From Psychrobacillus sp044762855 (GTDB taxonomy: Bacteria > Bacillota > Bacilli > Bacillales_A > Planococcaceae), in assembly GCF_044762855.1 (NCBI RefSeq), contig NZ_JBIWFB010000009.1, forward strand, positions 149,111-213,110: 64,000 bases of DNA, read 5' to 3'. The first letter of the stretch is position 1; each line of letters begins with the position of its first letter. Under the pieces are notes generated by a model. The model was given only the letters and a program-made list of their open reading frames with translations. It was not told where the DNA came from and did no database searches. A program made the translations under genes and the position numbers. This document shows, in pieces, positions 25,735 through 34,867 of the stretch.

Positions 25735-27777
25735 TTGAATAAACTAATTGCAAAACAAATTCCTCATACGTTTGTACTGCATGGGGACATTAGACATGAT
25801 GAATATTATTGGATGAAAGATAAATCCAATCCAGAAGTAATCGCTTATTTAGAGCAGGAAAATATCTTTTATGATGAAGTCATGAGTCCTTTGGAAAGCT
25901 TAACAACTGAATTATACGATGCAATGGTGTCACGCGTTCCCGCTTCAGAAAGTCAGGTACCCATCCAAAAAGGTCCTTACTATTATTACTACCGTTTAGA
26001 AAAAGAAAAACCATATCCCATTTTCGCTCGTAAACGCGCAGAAAATCGTGTGGCATTAGCATCTTCTGAAGAAGAAATTACAATAGATGAAAATGCACTC
26101 GCTAAAGGGGATGACTATTTAAGTGTTACTGTGCAGCGTTATTCTAAAGATCACCGCTATGTTGCTTATTTAGAAAATCGCGACGGCACAGATAGCTATA
26201 CGTTATTTGTGAAAGATTTGCATACAGATGATATGTTAGAAGATACAATTCCAAATGTTTATATTTACAGCAGCGTTGAATGGAGTAACTGCGGACAGTA
26301 CATTTTTTATGTGAAGCTAAACGAATTACAGCGTCCATATCAAGTCTGGCGTCATGAAATAGGTACTAAACATTCGTCCGATTTGCTTTTATTTGAAGAA
26401 ACGAACGTAACTTTTAATTTATTTATTAAAAAATCAAAAAGTAATCGCTTTATTTTCGTAGTTTCGCAATCAACGACGACAACAGAAGTTCAAATTATTG
26501 ATGCGGATGAGCCATTATTAGCGCCTCAGTTATTTGAAGCACGCCGCGAAGGCATTGAATACGATGTAGAGCATTGGGAATCCGAGCTTTTACTATTAAC
26601 AAATGAAAATGCATTGAACTTCACATTACTTCGTTGTCCACTGGATAACTTCAATGAGCATACGGCTGTTGTTCCGTACGATGAGAAGCGGTTTATCCAA
26701 AATATCTATCCATTTAAAAGCCATGTATATGTAACGGGTCGCGAAAATGGATTAGAGCAAGTTTGGCGTATCGAGGGTGATTCTCTTATTCAGTTAGATT
26801 GGGATGAAGCCATTTATTCTGTATCACTAGTTCCAGATCAAGACTATGAAGCTTCAGAAGTTTTAGTTCAATACCAATCATTTTTAACGCCGAAAACGAC
26901 AATGCGTATCGATATTGAATCGGGAGAAAAGGAAGTATTACAAAAGGCACCAGTCACAGGCGAGTATGACCCCGAGCAATACGTCCAACAACAGGTTTGG
27001 GCAACAGCAGCTGACGGTGTAAACGTTCCAATACTTCTTCATTATAAAAAGGGTGCGCTTGACAACGGCCCAGCGCCGCTTATTTTAAATGCTTACGGCT
27101 CATATGGATATAGCAGCGATCCATTTTTTAGCGCTTATCGTCTACCTATACTTGATAAAGGAGTGATATTGGCGATTGCGCAAGTGCGTGGTGGTTCAGA
27201 GCTAGGACGTACGTGGTATTTTAATGGAAAAATGCAGAAAAAACGCAATAGTTTTACGGACTTTATCGATGCAGCGGGTTATTTAATTGAGCAAGGCTTT
27301 ACAACAACCGAACTTATCGCGGCTCGTGGCGGAAGTGCTGGTGGATTGTTAGTAGGTGCCGTATCTAATTTGGCGGGCGATTGTTTTAAAGTCATTGTTT
27401 CAGAAGTACCATTTGTCGATATTGTAACGACGATGCTAGACGATTCGATTCCATTAACGACTTTAGAATGGGATGAATGGGGTAACCCGCAAAACGAGGA
27501 CGATTATTTCTACATGAAATCTTATAGTCCGTACGACAATGTAGAGGCAAAACCGTACCCTAATATGTATATTACGACAGGCTTAAATGACCCGCGCGTT
27601 GGTTATTGGGAGCCTGCGAAATGGGTAGCTCGACTGCGCGAATTAAAATCAGATGACAATACACTTGTTTTAAAAACAAACATGGGTGCTGGCCATTTTG
27701 GCGCATCCGGTCGTTTTAACCAGCTTCGTGAACTCGCGGAGTGTTACTCGTTTATTTTGAGTAAGTTTGGTTTTTAG
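25735..27777 (+). CDS. ptrB: oligopeptidase B (S9 prolyl oligopeptidase family)
   Basis: A 680-residue cytosolic serine peptidase that cleaves short peptides after basic residues. An N-terminal beta-propeller (about 70-400, with DGTDSYTLFVKDL and YSSVEWSNCGQYIFY repeats) gates a C-terminal alpha/beta hydrolase domain. That domain has the nucleophile S534 in GGSAGG, the acid in TGLNDPRV, and the histidine in GAGHFG. VRGGSELGR is the family loop. The start is TTG at 25735, 8 bases after AAGGAG; a TTG at 25729 is too close to that site. The gene is on the plus strand, alone, with its own terminator. Confidence 0.92.
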   Translation: MNKLIAKQIPHTFVLHGDIRHDEYYWMKDKSNPEVIAYLEQENIFYDEVMSPLESLTTELYDAMVSRVPASESQVPIQKGPYYYYYRLEKEKPYPIFARKRAENRVALASSEEEITIDENALAKGDDYLSVTVQRYSKDHRYVAYLENRDGTDSYTLFVKDLHTDDMLEDTIPNVYIYSSVEWSNCGQYIFYVKLNELQRPYQVWRHEIGTKHSSDLLLFEETNVTFNLFIKKSKSNRFIFVVSQSTTTTEVQIIDADEPLLAPQLFEARREGIEYDVEHWESELLLLTNENALNFTLLRCPLDNFNEHTAVVPYDEKRFIQNIYPFKSHVYVTGRENGLEQVWRIEGDSLIQLDWDEAIYSVSLVPDQDYEASEVLVQYQSFLTPKTTMRIDIESGEKEVLQKAPVTGEYDPEQYVQQQVWATAADGVNVPILLHYKKGALDNGPAPLILNAYGSYGYSSDPFFSAYRLPILDKGVILAIAQVRGGSELGRTWYFNGKMQKKRNSFTDFIDAAGYLIEQGFTTTELIAARGGSAGGLLVGAVSNLAGDCFKVIVSEVPFVDIVTTMLDDSIPLTTLEWDEWGNPQNEDDYFYMKSYSPYDNVEAKPYPNMYITTGLNDPRVGYWEPAKWVARLRELKSDDNTLVLKTNMGAGHFGASGRFNQLRELAECYSFILSKFGF

Positions 27778-27787
27778 CCTTTTAGTC

Positions 27788-27840
27788 AGAACAACAAAAC
27801 GCATCCTCACGAATGAAAATGCATTTTGTTGTTCTTTATT
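27788..27840 (+). terminator. intrinsic terminator of the ptrB gene
   Basis: A long stem AGAACAACAAAA with its complement, closed further by GCAT/ATGC pairing, is followed by TTATTT on the plus strand, 10 bases after the stop. Confidence 0.85.
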
Positions 27841-27990
27841 TAAACCAGCCCCATTAGATTCCTTACGTTAAAAATTAGAATACACCTTGATGAAATTCTC
27901 TTAATTCTCTTTTTGAATTTCACGTCTTTGTTCATTCGCTTCCTCCACTAACCTTCTCCCCCTCTGCATTCATTAGTATCCCTTCCTTAA

Positions 27991-28031
27991 CTTAAAAAGA
28001 ACGAATTCCATTATTAAGAATTCGTTCTTGA
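27991..28031 (-). terminator. intrinsic terminator of rlmCD
   Basis: A 12-bp perfect stem AAGAACGAATTC/GAATTCGTTCTT is followed by TTT on the minus strand, just after the rlmCD stop. Confidence 0.85.
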
Positions 28032-28035
28032 GTAT

Positions 28036-29397
28036 TTATATTAGCTCCAACCAAGCAACCGCCTCACAATGCGTTGTCTGTGGAAACATATCAACAGGCT
28101 GTACTTCCATCGTTTTATAGCCGCCATCTTCTAAAATGCGCAAATCACGAGCAAGTGTCGCAGGGTTACATGACACATAAACAACTCTTTTCGGACGTTG
28201 TTCAATGATTGTCGTAAGTAAGGCCTCATCGCAGCCTTTTCTAGGTGGATCGACTACTAATACATCTGCCGATTTACCTTCCTTATACCATTTAGGAATA
28301 ACTTCTTCCGCTGGACCTGCTTCGAAGTAAGTGTTCTTGAAACCGTTCAACTCTGCATTACGCTTGGCATCTTCTATAGCTTGTGGCACGATTTCTACAC
28401 CTAGTACTTGTTTTGCTTGTTGTGCTAGGAATAACGAAATGGTTCCGATTCCACAATATGCGTCAATCACTGTTTCGTTTCCGGAAAGCTGTGCGTAATC
28501 GAGTGCTTGTTTATAGAGCACTTCTGTTTGTACTGGATTCACTTGATAGAACGAGCGAGCCGAGATTTCAAATCGTACGTCTCCTATTAGATCTTCGATA
28601 ACAGATTTGCCCCAGACAGTATTTGTTTCATCTCCGAAAATAACATTCGTATTACGTGGGTTTACGTTTTGCACAATAGAAGTGACATTTGGCTCTACTT
28701 CTCTTATTAACTCAATAATCGCATCTTTTTTAGACAGTTTGGCATGCTTCGTAACTAGCACGACCATCACTTCTTCAGTTGCGCGACCTTTTCTTACGAC
28801 AAGATGACGTAACTGTCCTTTTTTCGTCTCTTCATTATAAGGAATTAAATCTAGTTGCAATGCATGTTCTTTTACTGCACGCATTAATCGATCTGCTTCA
28901 TCTGATTGGATAAGGCAAGTATTGGTATCTGCAATTCGATGGGACTTGGATTGATAAAAACCTGCCAGTACTTGTCCATCTTCCAAGGCAAATGGAATTT
29001 GGGATTTATTGCGGTATTCCCATGGTTTCTCCATTCCTTTTACTGGTAGCACAGGGGCATCTATTTTACCGATTCGCTTCATCACATTTCGAACCATATT
29101 TTCTTTCCAAGCAAGCTGTCCTTCATAAGATAAATGCTGTAATTGACAGCCTCCACATTCCCCGAATACTGGGCATGGTGCATCTACGCGAAATGGGGAT
29201 GGCTCTACGATCTTTTTTAATTTTGCGAAGCCATAGTTTTTCAATGTTTTTAACACATGTACTTCTGCGGTTTCGTTCGGTAAGCCGCCCTGGATAAATA
29301 GCGGGTAGCCATCTACTTTAGCAACTCCTGCTCCATCATGCGTCAAATCTTCAATATGGATTGTTAACTGGTCATTCTTTTTTACGGGTGTATTCAC
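28036..29397 (-). CDS. rlmCD: 23S rRNA (uracil-5-)-methyltransferase RlmCD
   Basis: A 453-residue SAM-dependent RNA methyltransferase of the TrmA/RumA family; in B. subtilis one such enzyme methylates both U747 and U1939. Features are an N-terminal TRAM domain (IHIEDLTHDGAGVAKV), an iron-sulfur cysteine set in CPVFGECGGCQ with a further upstream cysteine, the SAM motif DAYCGIGTISLFLA, and DPPRKGCDE followed by the catalytic cysteine in VSCNPATLARDL. The start is GTG at 29397 with GGAG seven bases before it. The longer frame to 29535 runs through the terminator of the preceding gene and is rejected. The length fits the family. Confidence 0.93.
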   Translation of the reverse strand: MNTPVKKNDQLTIHIEDLTHDGAGVAKVDGYPLFIQGGLPNETAEVHVLKTLKNYGFAKLKKIVEPSPFRVDAPCPVFGECGGCQLQHLSYEGQLAWKENMVRNVMKRIGKIDAPVLPVKGMEKPWEYRNKSQIPFALEDGQVLAGFYQSKSHRIADTNTCLIQSDEADRLMRAVKEHALQLDLIPYNEETKKGQLRHLVVRKGRATEEVMVVLVTKHAKLSKKDAIIELIREVEPNVTSIVQNVNPRNTNVIFGDETNTVWGKSVIEDLIGDVRFEISARSFYQVNPVQTEVLYKQALDYAQLSGNETVIDAYCGIGTISLFLAQQAKQVLGVEIVPQAIEDAKRNAELNGFKNTYFEAGPAEEVIPKWYKEGKSADVLVVDPPRKGCDEALLTTIIEQRPKRVVYVSCNPATLARDLRILEDGGYKTMEVQPVDMFPQTTHCEAVAWLELI

Positions 29398-29479
29398 TTC
29401 ATATCTCCGTTCTTGTTTTGATTGATTTATTATACCAAAATGAGCGACTTTTTGGGTGTCTGCCACACTTTTCTCCCCA

Positions 29480-29514
29480 TTAAAAACAGACGCCATTAGG
29501 ACGTCTGTTTTAAT
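29480..29514 (-). terminator. terminator between relP-like gene and rlmCD
   Basis: The stem ATTAAAACAGACG with its complement and a short loop is followed by a TTTTTAAT tail on the minus strand. It lies just after the relP-like stop. Confidence 0.75.
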
Positions 29515-29527
29515 ACGCTCGCATTTT

Positions 29528-30265
29528 TTACTCACTATCTAACATCCCTAAAAAAGTCGCCGGAATGGTTAGTTGTTGGTTTTTAACGATTAGCTTTGTA
29601 AGTTCATCGATCGTTTCTATTTTATTTTCATCTTTAATAATTTTAATCTCGTTATGCAGGCGTTCCATCTTTTGGTCTAGCGCGTAAGCCGAGTCAGCTG
29701 CTTCTTTGAGCTCTTTTAATAATCTTTCTGGTACGAACTGATCGTATTTATAAAAGATTTTATGCTCTAAGCTTGCCCAAAAATCCATCGCTATTGTACG
29801 AATTTGAACCTCTACTGTCACGAGTTCTTTACAATCAGACATAAAGACGGGAATTTCTACTAGTAAGTGTAAACTTTTATATCCATTATTCTTCGGATTT
29901 TGGATATAATCTTTTACATTTAATATTTTAAGATCACTTTGGTTTCGTAGCATTTCATAAATTTGATAAATATCTGAGATAAACGAACAAGTGATACGAA
30001 GTCCTGCAATATCCTTTACATTTTCTCGAATACTATTAACGGAAATTTCTTTTCCTTTTCGCCCAAGCTTTTTCATAATACTTTCAGGTGATTTCAATCG
30101 AGAACTCGTATGTTCAATTGGATTATATTCGTGGATCATTAAAAATTCTTCTTGAAGAATCTCAATCTTTGTTTCAAGTTCGGCTAATGCAAATTTATAT
30201 ATTAGCATTAGGCGTGTCATGTTTTTTCTCATTTGCTTAAACTGCTCTAGTTGTTCAGGATTCAT
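29528..30265 (-). CDS. small alarmone synthetase, RelP/YwaC type
   Basis: A 245-residue single-domain RelA/SpoT-type synthetase that makes (p)ppGpp from GTP/GDP and ATP. It follows YwaC/RelP in detail: YKFALAELETK, NPIEHTSSRLKSPESI, the G-loop region RKGKEI, DIAGLRITCSFISDIY, NNGYKSLHL, and VEVQIRTIAMDFWASLEHK with the catalytic Q and E. There is no hydrolase or regulatory domain. It is about 35 residues longer than YwaC, the excess lying in a charged helical C-terminal tail. In B. subtilis ywaC responds to cell-wall stress through sigma factors M and W. No such promoter was confirmed here. Confidence 0.88.
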   Translation of the reverse strand: MNPEQLEQFKQMRKNMTRLMLIYKFALAELETKIEILQEEFLMIHEYNPIEHTSSRLKSPESIMKKLGRKGKEISVNSIRENVKDIAGLRITCSFISDIYQIYEMLRNQSDLKILNVKDYIQNPKNNGYKSLHLLVEIPVFMSDCKELVTVEVQIRTIAMDFWASLEHKIFYKYDQFVPERLLKELKEAADSAYALDQKMERLHNEIKIIKDENKIETIDELTKLIVKNQQLTIPATFLGMLDSE

Positions 30266-30346
30266 AAGTTAGTGCTCCTTCAATATATGTGCCTGAGGAA
30301 ATCATACCAAATTTAAATGCAGTTCACAAAAATAATGGATGTTCAT

Positions 30347-31048
30347 TCACTTACATTGAACTTGCTTCTTGACGATTTCCACTAGTTGTTCCCATGTTTG
30401 AATTTCAAAAGTTGGTTGGATTGCCGTCACATTCTTTTTCCCATGTGGGTTAAACCAACAAGTGTCGATGCCGTAATTATTGCCTCCTTGTATATCGGAA
30501 GAAAGCGAATCACCAATCATCAATACACGAGATTTGTCCAAAATTTGAAGTTTATCCATTGCATACTCAAAAACTTCTGCTTGAGGCTTTTGAAAACCAA
30601 CTTCCTCCGAAGTAATAATTACTTCAAACAAATCTTTTAACGACGAACCTCCTATTCTTGCATGTTGCGCAATTGTAAACCCATTTGTTAATACTGCAAA
30701 TCTACAACCCGAAAGATTCGCAAACATTTCTTCAACGCCTTCGATCATATGTACTTCTTTTCCTAAATTCTCAATGTATTGATGGCCAAAGATTTCCGCG
30801 TTTATATCCAACGCTTCCTCTAAAAATAAACGTTTAAATCGTTCTACTTTCAACTCTGCTAAATTGGTGCGACCATGCTCCAAATCATCCCATAATACTT
30901 TACTAATCGCTTTGTAGCTTGGAAGATAATCTTTCACACCATTCGGTAAACCATATTCCATAAATAGATTGTGCAGTGCATGCTTCTCTGTCATCCCAAA
31001 ATCAAGCAATGTATCATCCAAATCAAATATCAAAACATCATATCTCAT
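30347..31048 (-). CDS. HAD-family noncanonical pyrimidine nucleotidase, YjjG/YfnB type
   Basis: A 233-residue haloacid dehalogenase-fold phosphatase. Motif I is FDLDDTLLD near the N-terminus (nucleophile plus acid/base aspartates), motif II is LTNGF, motif III lysine lies in VGFQKPQ, and motif IV is MIGDSLSSDI. The helical cap DDLEHGRTNLAELK is typical of YjjG-type 5'-nucleotidases that remove noncanonical pyrimidine nucleotides. The ATG at 31048 is preferred, with AAGGAC before it. A GTG at 31072 has no ribosome binding site. It follows the cydS terminator and stands apart from the cyd operon. Confidence 0.88.
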   Translation of the reverse strand: MRYDVLIFDLDDTLLDFGMTEKHALHNLFMEYGLPNGVKDYLPSYKAISKVLWDDLEHGRTNLAELKVERFKRLFLEEALDINAEIFGHQYIENLGKEVHMIEGVEEMFANLSGCRFAVLTNGFTIAQHARIGGSSLKDLFEVIITSEEVGFQKPQAEVFEYAMDKLQILDKSRVLMIGDSLSSDIQGGNNYGIDTCWFNPHGKKNVTAIQPTFEIQTWEQLVEIVKKQVQCK

Positions 31049-31099
31049 TTTCGTTCCCGTCCTTTTACTCACTTTATAATTTCTATTTTACCACATATT

Positions 31100-31124
31100 A
31101 AAAAAACCTCGGATTCCCGAGGTT
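31100..31124 (-). terminator. terminator of the cyd operon
   Basis: An 8-bp stem AACCTCGG/CCGAGGTT with a 4-base loop is followed by seven T on the minus strand. The stem begins at the last base of the cydS stop codon. Confidence 0.9.
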
Positions 31125-31228
31125 CATTTATTCCTAACTGCACCGTCTTTCGAGGCAGCCCAAAATGCTACAACAATGGCTAGTATCAGAACAATAAAAG
31201 GTGCATAAAAGATTAAAAAGTCAGTCAT
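31124..31228 (-). CDS. cydS: cytochrome bd oxidase small subunit CydS
   Basis: A 34-residue single-helix membrane protein beginning MTDFLIFYAPFIVLILAIVV and ending AASKDGAVRNK. Its size, its single helix and its place directly behind cydB match CydS of the Geobacillus bd oxidase. There CydS sits at the CydA interface and stabilises a heme. A strong AGGAGGAG ribosome binding site lies before the ATG, which is 11 bases after the cydB stop. The stop codon touches the operon terminator. Confidence 0.85.
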   Translation of the reverse strand: MTDFLIFYAPFIVLILAIVVAFWAASKDGAVRNK

Positions 31229-31239
31229 ACTGCTCCTCC

Positions 31240-32265
31240 TTAGGCGTGATTGTCTTTTTTACCGCGAACATAATCTTTGTTGAATAAAAACAAACGTAAC
31301 AATAAATAAAGTGACGGTATTAGTAAAGCAAGTCCTGCGATAAATGCAATAATGAGCGCAATCGCCATTGCTTCGTTCGTAAAACTATCGTAAATCGTCA
31401 AGTATGGGTAGAGCAAATACGGTCGATGGGCAAAGCCGTATGCAAAAAATGCGATAAGAAATTGCCCGCCCATAAGTACGAAAGCAAATCCATAACTTCT
31501 TTTTTTAACTAACAGCCAAACCGTTCCTAAAAACAATAAAAACGATATACCAAATGCCCACCAAATGTCCATCATATGATCGTAATGCTCCCGATTATGT
31601 GAGCGAAGTTCCACCATAATACCAGCAGCAGCTATGATTGTTGGAAGGGCCCAAATCAGAGCATATTTCCTCATTAACTTTGTCGCATCTGGATCCCCTG
31701 CAGTATTGGCATACCATGTTAAAAAAACAGCAGATATATACAAAACAGCAGAGAGACTAAGGACCACAATAGACCAAGTTAAAGGACTAGTAAATAGTGC
31801 TTGATAGTCGAGTGAAGGATAACCATTCACCATATGAATGAAGCCGCCCTCAGAGATCGTTAATACAATCGATAATGCAGCGGGGATAAATAACCCAGCT
31901 AATCCGTACATAAAAGAATATCCTTTATGTCCCCTTGAGCCATATGTCTCAAAGGCGTAATACGATCCACGAATAGCAAGTAATATTAAAGCGATACTTG
32001 CGGGCACTAAAAGTGTTGTGCCGTAGTAAAACGCTGTTTTCGGGAAAAATCCTATGATTCCTACAAAGAAAAATACAAGGAATACATTCGTTACTTCCCA
32101 AACTGGCGATAGATACCGTTGAATCACATTCGTCAAAATATGCTGTCTTCCTGTGAGCAAGCTATATGCATTAAAAAAACCTGCCCCAAAGTCGATAGAG
32201 GCGACGATTAAATAACCAAATAAAAACAACCACAGTACCGTAATACCAATGATTTCTAATGTCAT
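31240..32265 (-). CDS. cydB: cytochrome bd ubiquinol/menaquinol oxidase subunit II
   Basis: A 341-residue membrane protein with eight or nine helices. The opening LWLFLFGYLIVASIDFGAGF holds the conserved aspartate of the CydB proton pathway, and LSPVWEVTNVFLVFF corresponds to the family motif W-E-x-N. It pairs with CydA to reduce oxygen to water at the membrane. It overlaps the cydA gene by 4 bases. It resembles the YthB branch (CIO-like bd oxidases) rather than the classical CydB of B. subtilis cydABCD. No cydCD exporter genes are adjacent. Confidence 0.93.
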   Translation of the reverse strand: MTLEIIGITVLWLFLFGYLIVASIDFGAGFFNAYSLLTGRQHILTNVIQRYLSPVWEVTNVFLVFFFVGIIGFFPKTAFYYGTTLLVPASIALILLAIRGSYYAFETYGSRGHKGYSFMYGLAGLFIPAALSIVLTISEGGFIHMVNGYPSLDYQALFTSPLTWSIVVLSLSAVLYISAVFLTWYANTAGDPDATKLMRKYALIWALPTIIAAAGIMVELRSHNREHYDHMMDIWWAFGISFLLFLGTVWLLVKKRSYGFAFVLMGGQFLIAFFAYGFAHRPYLLYPYLTIYDSFTNEAMAIALIIAFIAGLALLIPSLYLLLRLFLFNKDYVRGKKDNHA

Positions 32266-33608
32266 GAAATGTCAGCTCCCTTTTCCGCATGACGATCTGC
32301 TAACTCTTTTTCTACCGGATTTCTTCTGAACATCCGCGTCAATACGACGATACTTCCGATTCCAAGCACTAAATATAATAAAGAAAATAAAATAAGCATC
32401 GTATCGACATGCTCACTTGTAGTTGCCGCATCCTTCACTCGCATTAGTCCTCTTAATATCCACGGCTGTCTGCCAACTTCTGCAAGCCACCATCCCGCTT
32501 CGATCGCTAACAGTGTAAGCGGACCTCCTAACACAATCAACCAGCGGAACAATCTAGACTCTACAACCTTCCATTTCATTTGCGTGCCTAACCAGTACGC
32601 AGCTGAAAGGAAAGTCATCCACACGCCAATTGTCACCATGATATCGAACAAGTAATGAATATATAAGGGTGGAATTTCATCTTCTGGGAACTGGTCCAGT
32701 CCAATGACTTCTGCTGTTGGATTAAAATGAGCCAAAATACTTAAAGCAAATGGAATTTTAATGGCATATTTAACTTCTCCGTCATCTAACACTCCATATA
32801 ATATAAGCGGGGCATTTGCTTCTGTTTCAAAATGCCATTCTGCGGCTGCCAGTTTTTCCGGCTGATACTCAGCTAAATATTTTCCAGAGAAATCTCCAAT
32901 AATTGCTGCTGCAATAGAGAAAACAAGCCCTACTTTCATCGTTAAAAAGAGTGCCTTTTTATGATAAACATGATTGGAACCTTTTAATAAACGGAAGGCT
33001 GCTATTGCTGCCAATACAAACGCAGCAGTCATGTAAGCGGTTATAACCACATGCGCCACTTTAGTCGGCATGGCCGGGTTAAACATGGCAACCAATGGAC
33101 TAATATTTACTAGCTCCCCATTCACTACATCAAACCCTTGAGGAGCGTTCATAAAAGCATTCACAATCGTTATAAATACAGCTGATGCGGATGCCCCAAT
33201 TGCTACTGGAATAAGTAATAATAAATGCTTTTTCTGGTTCTCGAAACGATCCCATGTATACAAATAAATGCCAAGAAAAATTGCTTCAAAAAAGAACGCA
33301 AATGTCTCCAAAAATAGAGGTAGTGCAATGACATTCCCCGCCAATTGCATAAAATTCGGCCAAAGTAAGGATAACTGCATCCCAATAGCGGTTCCTGTTA
33401 CCACACCAACTGCAACTGTAATAACAAATCCTCTTGCCCACCGCCTAGCCAGTAATATGTAATGCTCATCATTCTTTTTAATCCCTACCCATTGGGCAAT
33501 CATAATCATAAGTGGAACACCGACACCTATAGTCGCATAAATAATATGAAAAGATAAAGTGAGCTCGGTTAATACACGACTAAAAAATACCGCTTCCTCG
33601 TTTCCCAT
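32262..33608 (-). CDS. cydA: cytochrome bd ubiquinol/menaquinol oxidase subunit I
   Basis: A 448-residue heme-carrying subunit with about nine helices. The axial histidine to the high-spin heme side is in TLSFHIIYA (H21), a second histidine lies in KVAHVVITAY, and the segment EAGWWLAEVGRQPW in the C-terminal half is the conserved CydA motif. The quinol loop is the short version. It resembles YthA, the alternative bd oxidase of Bacillus. AAGGAGGAGAAGG precedes the ATG and overlaps the stop codon of a tiny upstream ORF, which is probably co-translated. Confidence 0.93.
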   Translation of the reverse strand: MGNEEAVFFSRVLTELTLSFHIIYATIGVGVPLMIMIAQWVGIKKNDEHYILLARRWARGFVITVAVGVVTGTAIGMQLSLLWPNFMQLAGNVIALPLFLETFAFFFEAIFLGIYLYTWDRFENQKKHLLLLIPVAIGASASAVFITIVNAFMNAPQGFDVVNGELVNISPLVAMFNPAMPTKVAHVVITAYMTAAFVLAAIAAFRLLKGSNHVYHKKALFLTMKVGLVFSIAAAIIGDFSGKYLAEYQPEKLAAAEWHFETEANAPLILYGVLDDGEVKYAIKIPFALSILAHFNPTAEVIGLDQFPEDEIPPLYIHYLFDIMVTIGVWMTFLSAAYWLGTQMKWKVVESRLFRWLIVLGGPLTLLAIEAGWWLAEVGRQPWILRGLMRVKDAATTSEHVDTMLILFSLLYLVLGIGSIVVLTRMFRRNPVEKELADRHAEKGADIS

Positions 33609-33620
33609 TCCTTCTCCTCC

Positions 33621-33716
33621 TTAACTCCCGAACATTCTCCCAATTATAGAAAGTAGCATAACTCCCGCAACAATAAAGGCAAGCCACATTAAATACTTTT
33701 CTTGCTTTTTGTACAT
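33621..33716 (-). CDS. 31-residue membrane ORF preceding cydA
   Basis: MYKKQEKYLMWLAFIVAGVM followed by LLSIIGRMFGS: a positively charged N-terminus, then one hydrophobic helix. GGGGAGG lies a proper distance before the ATG. The stop codon TAA overlaps the ribosome binding site of cydA, 12 bases before its start, which is the layout of coupled translation. It lies directly after the dgkB terminator region going upstream, so it would be the first gene of the cyd operon. I know of no named family for it. It could be an accessory subunit comparable to CydS/CydX or a leader peptide. Confidence 0.6.
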   Translation of the reverse strand: MYKKQEKYLMWLAFIVAGVMLLSIIGRMFGS

Positions 33717-33783
33717 ATACGTTCCTCCCCTTTTTTATATGTTACCCGGAAAACAGATTGTTTAACATTATGCTGGAAAAAAT

Positions 33784-33826
33784 AAAAAAACCAGCATCAT
33801 TTAAGAATACTGGTTTTGATTTTAAG
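33784..33826 (-). terminator. intrinsic terminator of dgkB
   Basis: The stem AAAACCAG/CTGGTTTT, with AT-rich extension, is followed by a run of T on the minus strand just after the dgkB stop. Confidence 0.85.
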
Positions 33827-33829
33827 TTT

Positions 33830-34744
33830 TTAAGGTCTGTCTTGTTCCCGAATTTCATCAATCGGGACAAAAACCTCTATATGTCTATATAAATTTTGGA
33901 ATGTAGCTGGTATATTACCACCGTATTCCCCATCTAAGTTAAGTAGCACTTTTTCCTCTGAAGTCACTTTTATATGTCTTGCCTTTTTATAAATAACATG
34001 TGGATCTTCTAAATGTTCTCCACGAATTGCAAGCGATGCTAAGCGAATAAACTCAGCCATATTTACTTTCTTCAAAATCAATAAAGAGAATTTCCCATCA
34101 TTAACACTAGAGTTTGGAGCCAGCTTTTCAAATCCGCCGACCGAATTCGTCAGTCCAACTAAAAACATCATCGCTTCATCATCAAACACTTCATCATCAT
34201 ACTCAATTCGAACTTTCGTCGCATTAATAGATGGAAGCATTTCTATACCTTTTAAATAATATGCTAATTGACCAAGCACTGTTTTTAGCTTACTCGGCAC
34301 TTCGTATGTCAGCTCAGTGATCCGTCCCCCACCAGCAATATTTATAAAGTATCGTTCATTATTCACAAGCCCAACATCTACAGGTATCGTATCACCTTTT
34401 ACAATGATTTCTACCGCTTTTTGAATATCTCTCGGAATATGCAAAGCTCTTGCAAAATCATTCGTCGTTCCCATCGGAATAAGCCCAATTTTAGGACGTT
34501 CTTCAAACTCACTTACACCTGCTACCACTTCGTTAAGTGTGCCATCTCCACCTGCAGCAATGACTAAATCAAAACCGTTCTCCACTGCTTTTTTTGCCGC
34601 AGAAATAGCATCTCCTTCTCCAGTAGTTGCATGGCAAGACGTTTCATAACCTGCAATTTCTAACGTTTCTAATACCTCGGGTAAGTTTTTCTTGAAAATT
34701 TCTCTCCCCGAAGTTGGATTATAGATGATTCGTGCACGTTTCAT
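33830..34744 (-). CDS. dgkB: diacylglycerol kinase DgkB
   Basis: A 304-residue soluble lipid kinase that phosphorylates diacylglycerol released by lipoteichoic acid synthesis, returning it to phospholipid synthesis as phosphatidic acid. The nucleotide motif AAGGDGTLNEVVAG and the PMGTTNDFARAL motif are both present. The C-terminal sheet carries LNLDGEYGG, which holds the catalytic and metal site residues. The start is at ARIIYNPTSG. In B. subtilis it follows gatB; here the thioredoxin-like gene and a repeat element lie between them. Functionally it complements the ltaS-like gene at 13.8-15.7 kb. Confidence 0.93.
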   Translation of the reverse strand: MKRARIIYNPTSGREIFKKNLPEVLETLEIAGYETSCHATTGEGDAISAAKKAVENGFDLVIAAGGDGTLNEVVAGVSEFEERPKIGLIPMGTTNDFARALHIPRDIQKAVEIIVKGDTIPVDVGLVNNERYFINIAGGGRITELTYEVPSKLKTVLGQLAYYLKGIEMLPSINATKVRIEYDDEVFDDEAMMFLVGLTNSVGGFEKLAPNSSVNDGKFSLLILKKVNMAEFIRLASLAIRGEHLEDPHVIYKKARHIKVTSEEKVLLNLDGEYGGNIPATFQNLYRHIEVFVPIDEIREQDRP

Positions 34745-34822
34745 AATCTTTTCCTCTCTGCTTCACAATTCTTACTAGTCATAAAGACTTCTTTTCTAAA
34801 GAAAAAGTTTCATTCCATTACT

Positions 34823-34848
34823 AAAAGAGCCGACTTATGCCGGCCCCG
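34823..34848 (-). terminator. weak terminator behind the thioredoxin-like gene
   Basis: A short GC-rich stem (GCCG..CGGC) is followed by CTCTTTT on the minus strand about 20 bases after the stop. Confidence 0.5.
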
Positions 34849-34867
34849 CTATCTTATTCGGAATTAT

